From the NCBI GenBank assembly GCA_949987565.1, contig OX465114.1, positions 9,094,188 to 9,158,187 on the forward strand: DNA of 64,000 nt, written 5' to 3'. The number at the start of each line of letters is the position of its first letter. Position 1 is the first letter of the stretch. This document shows, one piece after another, positions 59,486-64,000 of the stretch. The DNA is from Luidia sarsii. Lineage: Eukaryota; Echinodermata; Asteroidea; Paxillosida; Luidiidae. A program made the position numbers and the translations under genes. Under the pieces are notes generated by a model. That model was not told where the DNA came from and made no database searches. It saw nothing but the letters and a program-made list of their open reading frames with translations.

Positions 59486-59548
59486 GGCTGGATAGCTGAG
59501 ATAGAAAAGCACTGGTACGTTAATCCAGAGGTCTCGGGTCCAAGTTCT
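59486..59548 (+). repeat. tRNA-derived SINE head, 5' part, interrupted
   Basis: GGCTGGATAGCT (A box region) to GGTCTCGGGTCCAAGT (start of B box) resembles a tRNA, but the D stem is broken. The 3' part (CCTGGTCCAGTAAAA) resumes only after about 148 bp at 59696. GAATGAAAGCGGG precedes it, as near the second copy. Confidence 0.65.
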
Positions 59549-59696
59549 GAAGCCGATTTCACCAAACCAATCGTAACTTACGATCAATCGCAAGACGATG
59601 AGTTATGCACAAACCATACGGCCTATCACAACTTACGATGGGTTATTCATCGTAAGTTGAGTTACGATGCATCGTAAGGCTTTGTGAAATCCAACC
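59549..59696. mobile_element. MITE inserted in the T loop of the SINE head
   Basis: Inverted ends share GATTTCAC (GCCGATTTCACC on the left, GTGAAATCCAACC on the right). The inside is full of ATCGTAA/TTACGAT inverted motifs, including AACTTACGATG against CATCGTAAGTT. It has no coding capacity. The ends are approximate because the target duplication is unclear. Confidence 0.55.
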
Positions 59697-59864
59697 CTGG
59701 TCCAGTAAAAATATTCCTTACCAATTTTTCAATTTGTTCAAAAGTTCCCAGTCAGCTTGAGTTGGTAACAGACTGAGTTGACCTGAAACCGAGGGAAAAG
59801 AATTCCAAGTCAAACAGAGTCGGATAGTCGGATACCACTTTTAATTTTCCCTGAATTTCCTGAG

Positions 59865-59984
59865 AAGTCCGAGTAACTTGGATCTAGTTAAAGTCGCCCT
59901 TTTTGAAATTTTGCAGGGGTCGGGTGACTGTAGGCCGACCCCTCAAAAAACTAGGTCCAAGTTACTGTGAACGTACTCGGACTA
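59865..59984. mobile_element. Foldback MITE, diverged relative of 61150-61253
   Basis: The left end AGTCCGAGTAACTTGGATC and the right end GGTCCAAGTTACT plus CTCGGACTA are the termini of the element at 61150, but the right arm carries a 9-bp interruption (GTGAACGTA). No target duplication is visible. Confidence 0.6.
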
Positions 59985-59992
59985 GCAAACTA

Positions 59993-60167
59993 ATATTAGT
60001 AGTACATTTAGTATAATTTACTCGCAATTTATTACTACTGTGCTACTTACTACTATTACTAGTATTAGTATTACTAGTAGTACTAGTAGTAGTAGTAGTC
60101 ACTACTACTAGTAACTAGTAATAGTACTAGTTACTAGTACTACTACTAGTACTAGTACTAGTAAAGT
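59993..60167. repeat. AGT/ACT trinucleotide repeat
   Basis: TAGTAG and TACTAC blocks with strand switches, like the intron tract in the transposons. Confidence 0.85.
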
Positions 60168-60243
60168 GGGCTAAGGCCAGGGTTAATTTTAAGTAATAGC
60201 GGCATCGGCACGTACGTTTTGTTTTGAGCCTCATCCATGAATG

Positions 60244-61132
60244 TAGTTGCGGTAACCGTAACCCTCATCCTCCCGAAGGTCGGAGACCTGAGGGTTACGG
60301 GAACGTATGTACAAAATTATAGCGAGGTTTTTGTTTTTACCATTTTGGAAACACCACTGTCCCGATCGCCCCCTTTTTCCACCCTTTTGAAAATCGCCAC
60401 ACACAATCTAAGGACATGCACTTGATCCCAAATGTATACTGAATGTGATCAGATAACTCAAAACATCGTGGGTAAAATACTTTTCCGAAAAACGGGCAGA
60501 AACTCACCCAAATACTGTCTGTAAATGTCCCGTCAACGTCTCCGCCAGGTTCGGAATCCGAACCTGGCGCCTCGACCAATCAGCGCTTAGTCTCGTGACG
60601 TATTCCCGCACGACGGCTATTTGCTGTTTCGCAATAACAGTCCACACTCGTGGTGCGCGCGCAGGTCATCGTCCTGTGAAGAGCCGACTGGTACTTTATA
60701 CAACCATGGATATGCGCGCGCACCACGAGTGTGGACTGTTATTGCGAAACAGCAAATAACCGTCGTGCGGGAATACGTCACGAGACTAAGCGCTGATTGG
60801 TCGAGGCGCCAGGTTCGGATTCCGAACCTGGCGGAGACGTTGACGGGACATTTACAGACAGTATTTGGGTGAGTTTCTGCCCGTTTTTCGGAAAAGTATT
60901 TTACCCACGATGTTTTGAGTTATCTGATCACATTCAGTATACATTTGGGATCAAGTGCATGTCCTTAGATTGTGTGTGGCGATTTTCAAAAGGGTGGAAA
61001 AAGGGGGCGATCGGGACAGTGGTGTTTCCAAAATGGTAAAAACAAAAACCTCGCTATAATTTTGTACATACGTTCCCGTAACCCTCAGGTCTCCGACCTT
61101 CGGGAGGATGAGGGTTACGGTTACCGCAACTA
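60244..61132. mobile_element. 889-bp near-perfect palindrome (foldback element) with 9-bp target duplication
   Basis: Two arms of about 420 bp (60244-60663 and 60713-61132) are inverted copies with no length difference and one mismatch noticed (near 60617). The spacer is 49 bp. The flanks are the direct repeat CCATGAATG (60235-60243 and 61133-61141). The ends are TAGTTGCGG and CCGCAACTA. A 9-bp duplication and long inverted arms fit a Mutator-like non-autonomous foldback element. The outer arms also contain an inner inverted pair (CCGTAACCCTCA and TGAGGGTTACGG). The twin 80-residue frames in the arms are not supported as genes. Confidence 0.8.
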
Positions 61133-61149
61133 CCATGAATGATCCTAGG

Positions 61150-61253
61150 TAGTCCGAGTAACTTGGACCCGACAAGTCACACTTTTTTTATCGAATTTTT
61201 AAATTTTGAGTATAAAAAAAGGGTGACTTGTAGGGTCCAAGTTACTCGGACTA
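61150..61253. mobile_element. 104-bp foldback MITE with 9-bp target duplication
   Basis: Ends TAGTCCGAGTAACTTGGACC and its inverted partner. The flanks are GATCCTAGG at 61141-61149 and 61254-61262. The first G of the left duplication is also the last base of the palindrome's right duplication, so the two elements abut. A further inner pair (CAAGTCACACTTTTTTTAT and ATAAAAAAAGGGTGACTTG) extends the hairpin. Confidence 0.78.
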
Positions 61254-61501
61254 GATCCTAGGCTAAAGTCAAAGAGTACTAAAATTAAAAAAGTAATAAA
61301 AAGACTAATGACTGAGTAATGTTTTCCTCCATGATCCACTGCAAACATGAAATCTCAGACTCAGAGGATAATTTCCCCTAAACTATAACGATTTAACCTA
61401 ATATTATACCTTGGCATTCAAATTTATGTCGGTGAATCGACGATAACATGTCGGATGAAACCACGAAATAATTAATAATGCGATTTTCTTCAGGTCAAAA
61501 A

Positions 61502-61672
61502 TCAAAAGTCCCTTTCCTCCGTGTAGTCGGCCGCGGCATCGAGCATGCCTTGCGCTTCGATGTCCTTGGCAATTGCTTGGCTACGGTCGTCTAAATTCCG
61601 CCATGACTCACAGAAATGGAGAGTCTGTATCCACCTCCCTGCTGTTACAGGGCTGGACCTCTCATTTCGTCC
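61502..61672 (-). CDS. Possible terminal exon, unknown protein
   Basis: A minus frame reading GRWIQTLHFCESWRNLDD, then SQAIAKDIEAQGMLDAAADY, ends in TGA. It has protein-like composition and an acceptor-like CCCTGTAACAG at its start. I do not recognise the family and cannot find further exons. It could equally be a gene fragment. Confidence 0.25.
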   Translation of the reverse strand, partial: GRNERSSPVTAGRWIQTLHFCESWRNLDDRSQAIAKDIEAQGMLDAAADYTEERDF

Positions 61673-61761
61673 GGATTCAAGGTGGAAAAGGCATTTCATT
61701 GATCTTTTCTTCGGTCAGCGAGCCGTGCGCGATGTGTATCGTTGCTTGGGAGAATTCGAGT

Positions 61762-61901
61762 CAACTCGTACCCACGCAAACTCGTGCCCAACCAACTCGT
61801 ACCCGCGCCAACTCGTACCCGCGCCAACTCGTACCCGCGCCAACTCGTACCCGCGCCAACTCGTACCCGCGCCAACTCGTACCCGCACCAACTCGTGCTC
61901 G
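61762..61901. repeat. 16-bp minisatellite CAACTCGTACCCGCGC
   Basis: About nine head-to-tail units, the middle five identical. There are no spacers, so this is not CRISPR. It is translated in three frames as artefact frames (PTRTRANSY-type). Confidence 0.92.
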
Positions 61902-62053
61902 TGATTAAGTTTGCTATTAAAATTAATAAATTATTTTAAAGTCAAACAATTAAAGGAAAACTGACTGGGAACGTTTTAATTTTTTTTTTAATAGTCAACT
62001 ATTCTTTGCCGTGGTGGGGGCGCCAGTCAGAAGTATTAACCTAGATCTGCCGT

Positions 62054-62178
62054 ATATCTCCAGGGATCTCGCCCCGCTTTCATTCGATACGCACAACAAT
62101 TGTTGCAAACCTGGCTACAGCAGTCGGGCAATTGTTTTGCGTATCGAATGAAAGCGGGGGCGAGATCCCTGGAGATAT
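62054..62178. repeat. Hairpin (49-50 bp arms) upstream of the second SINE head
   Basis: ATATCTCCAGGGATCTCGCC pairs with GGCGAGATCCCTGGAGATAT, continuing to CAACAATTG and CAATTGTT. There is one indel and one mismatch in the arms and a 26-bp loop. Probably a foldback insertion; no clear target duplication. Confidence 0.75.
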
Positions 62179-62198
62179 GGGACCGCCACCATCCAAAG

Positions 62199-62271
62199 GG
62201 CTGGATAGCTCAGATGGTAGAACGCGGGTACGGTAATCCAGAGGTCTCGGGTTCGAGTCCCGGTTCAGTCA
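62199..62271 (+). repeat. tRNA-derived SINE head or tRNA pseudogene
   Basis: 73 nt with tRNA-like layout: the acceptor GGCTGGA pairs with TTCAGTC, and the T arm TCGGG-TTCGAGT-CCCGG is intact (a good B box). The D stem has a mismatch, the anticodon stem has two, and position 33 is C instead of T, so a working tRNA (nominal anticodon GGT) is unlikely. An A-rich tail follows. Alternative: a decayed tRNA gene. Confidence 0.65.
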
Positions 62272-62299
62272 AAGTTTTCTTTCAAAAAAATAAATAATT

Positions 62300-62605
62300 T
62301 TGTTTGCTCCTTGGTTGTTAAAATGTGTCCATTTTGTTATAATTTTTTATTTTGTCCAAGTGAAGACACCTACGGTAATAGTCATTTTAATTGGAACCTG
62401 ACAATCTAATCATTTTGTTTAATTGTTTCGCTAAAATTACCACGAAGACATTTTTTTCCTCATTCACATGCAGAATTTAACATTATGCACAAAGCAGAAA
62501 TCCATCATTTTCACAAACCAACAACACAGCGATACAAATTACCCAACCGAAAATTCACCCACATTGGATCCCCTATAATAATAACTGGACACTTCACAAA
62601 GGTTA
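62300..62605. other. AT-rich spacer, nothing recognised
   Basis: No frame with domain likeness and no RNA gene seen. Confidence 0.5.
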
Positions 62606-62649
62606 GTTAGAATTCAAGTCAACTCGTTCTCCGTGCATTATTTTATGCG

Positions 62650-62794
62650 AGCACGAGTTGGCTCGGGTACGAGTTGGTGCGGGCACGAGTTAGTGCGGGT
62701 ACGAGTTAGTGCGGGTACGAGTTGGCACGGGTACGAGTTGACCAAAATGGGCACGAGTCGGTCAGAGTACGAGTCGGTTTGGGTACGAGTTGAC
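62650..62794. repeat. Inverted relative of the CAACTCG minisatellite
   Basis: Units of GGGTACGAGTTGG/AGTGC are the reverse complement of the array at 61762, more degenerate. The block starts after GAATTCAAGTCAACTCG (62608), a near copy of GAATTCGAGTCAACTCG at 61752, and can fold on itself. Confidence 0.85.
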
Positions 62795-63368
62795 CTGTTC
62801 CCGCTTGGGACGCCATGTTGTTTACATGTGCATGGAGGTGAAAGCTGAGCAGTGATTGGTCGAAACGTATCACGTGGGGATCCTCTTCTCATCGAAAGAA
62901 TTATTAACGTTAAATTTTTATCGGGTTTATATCTCGCTTTTGTGCAGATTTTTTTAGTTGAACTCTTCGAAATGCACTTTTGTATATTTTTAGCAAAATC
63001 ACAGCGCGAAGTTCATTTAAATCCCATTTACTGGAACGAGATTGAAAGATAGATTTTTCATCCGACCGCCTACTATACAACATTGGGAAGATCGGAAAAA
63101 ATCGATGTCCACAGATTTCCTTCTAATTTACACAGTTTGTAGATGGTCATGATATAATCCTCATGTTGAAATCTTACGGTCTGGGATGCTGTAGTTTTCG
63201 AGAAATCGGTACTCAAACACCGAAATTATTTTTGATCTCAATTAATAAGTCAATAAATCCGTTTTTCGGGCGATTCGTTGAATGCTGCCCTCACACGACC
63301 GTTAAAAGATTGTCATTCTTACTTGGTCAACGGCCGCAGTTTGTCCGAAAAAATGGCTCAAAAAATGT
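62795..63368. other. Single-copy flank with the inverted 13-mer ATCCGACCGCCTA at 63060
   Basis: No gene recognised. The 13-mer is the inverted match of 57376-57388 at the array breakpoint. Confidence 0.5.
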
Positions 63369-63377
63369 GCTAGTGCA

Positions 63378-63470
63378 CACACACAGGTACGGTACACACA
63401 CGTGCATATACATGTACATGTACATGTACATGTACTGTACACACACATGTACTGTAGTGCACACTGTGTA
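63378..63470. repeat. CA and GTACAT palindromic microsatellite
   Basis: CACACA runs with (TACATG)n, self-complementary, like the tract in YqaJ intron 3. Confidence 0.88.
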
Positions 63471-63591
63471 CAGTTCGTGAAGTGCATCGTTAAGCCGTTA
63501 CGCGTATTCATTCTGTTTATATCACGCTTATAACTTATACTGAACTTCTGAAACTTCTTTTGGAAGGTTAATAATCTTTTGACCTTTCGAA

Positions 63592-63895
63592 ATGGAGAAA
63601 AGTTCGAAAGGAAATCGTGGAAGGCCGAAGAAGCACATGTCAGAAAGCGCCAAGAAAAGGTCGAAAGCGGAGGCTAATCGGAAGGTCCGTGCATCGCACG
63701 ATACGACGACACTCTGTCTTACGCCATCCTTGTTGAAACGCTGGAGGTCCAAGTCAAAAGAGCTTGGACTAAGTTGGAGTATCCAATGCAAAGCTGGCCG
63801 AAATCATGCTGGATGGCCTAGAAAAGACGACCAGGCCTTCGACTGCTAGCCTCAGCGCCAACCAACCCAGCACAAGTACAGGAATGTGAGTAAAT
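63592..63895 (+). CDS. AT-hook protein, first exon with apparent frameshift, partial
   Basis: ATG 63592 starts MEKSSKGNRGRPKKHMSES, with an AT-hook core GRPKK, then a basic region and TTLCLTPSLLKRWRSKSKEL. The open frame ends at 63849, but after about 63774 the +1 frame is more protein-like (GVSNAKLAEIMLDGLEKT, then a Ser/Thr-rich tail) and runs to a good donor, GTGAGTAA, at 63896. A one-base insertion near AAGTTGG (63771-63777) would explain it: a pseudogene, an allele, or a sequence error. The family resembles short DNA-binding N-termini common in invertebrate predicted proteins. Function unknown. Confidence 0.4.
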
Positions 63896-64000
63896 AATAT
63901 ATACTTAAACAATGAAGAATAAAAATATTTCTAATAATATAGTAATAATTATACATCATGTATATTCATTTTCGGCAAGAGTTGCATACAGAAAAGTGCA

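Noticed and set aside
59309..59593. 94-codon minus-strand frame ending LLENIDTRNARLMLPDLT
   Set aside because: Some protein-like composition at its end, but it crosses the SINE head, has no good acceptor and no recognisable family.
60797..61039. Twin 80-codon frames in the palindrome arms
   Set aside because: Identical only because the arms are inverted copies; starts are not ATG-supported by context and no domain is seen.
61762..61901. CRISPR array
   Set aside because: Units are directly adjacent 16-mers without spacers, in an animal genome.
62199..62271. Functional tRNA gene
   Set aside because: C at position 33, mismatched D and anticodon stems, A-rich tail, and a sister copy nearby with the same leader point to a SINE head.

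Overview
This is animal nuclear DNA. Genes have GT-AG introns, and the window carries tandemly duplicated glycosyltransferase genes, a eukaryotic cut-and-paste transposon, tRNA-derived SINE heads and foldback elements. A marine invertebrate (deuterostome-like, for example amphioxus, echinoderm or hemichordate) is plausible from the repeat types, but the phylum cannot be fixed from sequence alone.

Positions 1-57377 are a head-to-tail array of seven copies (U1-U7) of a unit of about 5.93 kb. Each unit carries one gene for a Golgi GT10 alpha-1,3-fucosyltransferase. The long open frame starts at an ATG, but the likely gene has three exons: a 5'UTR exon at the end of the preceding unit, a 57-bp exon carrying the true ATG (MDIT), and one large exon with the rest. 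The copies fall into classes: A (U1, U3, U4), B (U2, U5, clearly diverged) and C (U6, U7, close to A). Window position 1 lies in intron 1 of the first gene. An orphan promoter plus exon 1 closes the array at about 56.95-57.26 kb.

U1 and U4 each contain the same 7.9-kb transposon at the same base, inside the putative 5' exon of the next gene (the B-class gene). Comparison with empty sites in U2, U3, U5, U6 and U7 gives exact ends and a 2-bp AT target duplication. The element has long terminal inverted repeats and two convergent multi-exon genes: a SAP-like/SWIM/YqaJ-nuclease protein (+ strand) and a THAP/DDE_Tnp_4 transposase (- strand). This is the layout of the ISL2EU group within the PIF/Harbinger-related (PHIS) superclass. 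Both copies look intact and nearly identical, so the block U1+U2 was duplicated very recently as U4+U5. U3, U6 and U7 are mosaics, which points to unequal crossing-over or gene conversion.

Positions 57378-64000 are single-copy flank rich in small mobile sequences: a tRNA-derived SINE head interrupted by a MITE, an 889-bp near-perfect palindrome with a 9-bp target duplication, an abutting 104-bp foldback element with its own 9-bp duplication, a second SINE head next to a hairpin, two oppositely oriented 16-bp minisatellites, and at the right edge the first part of an AT-hook protein gene with an apparent frameshift.
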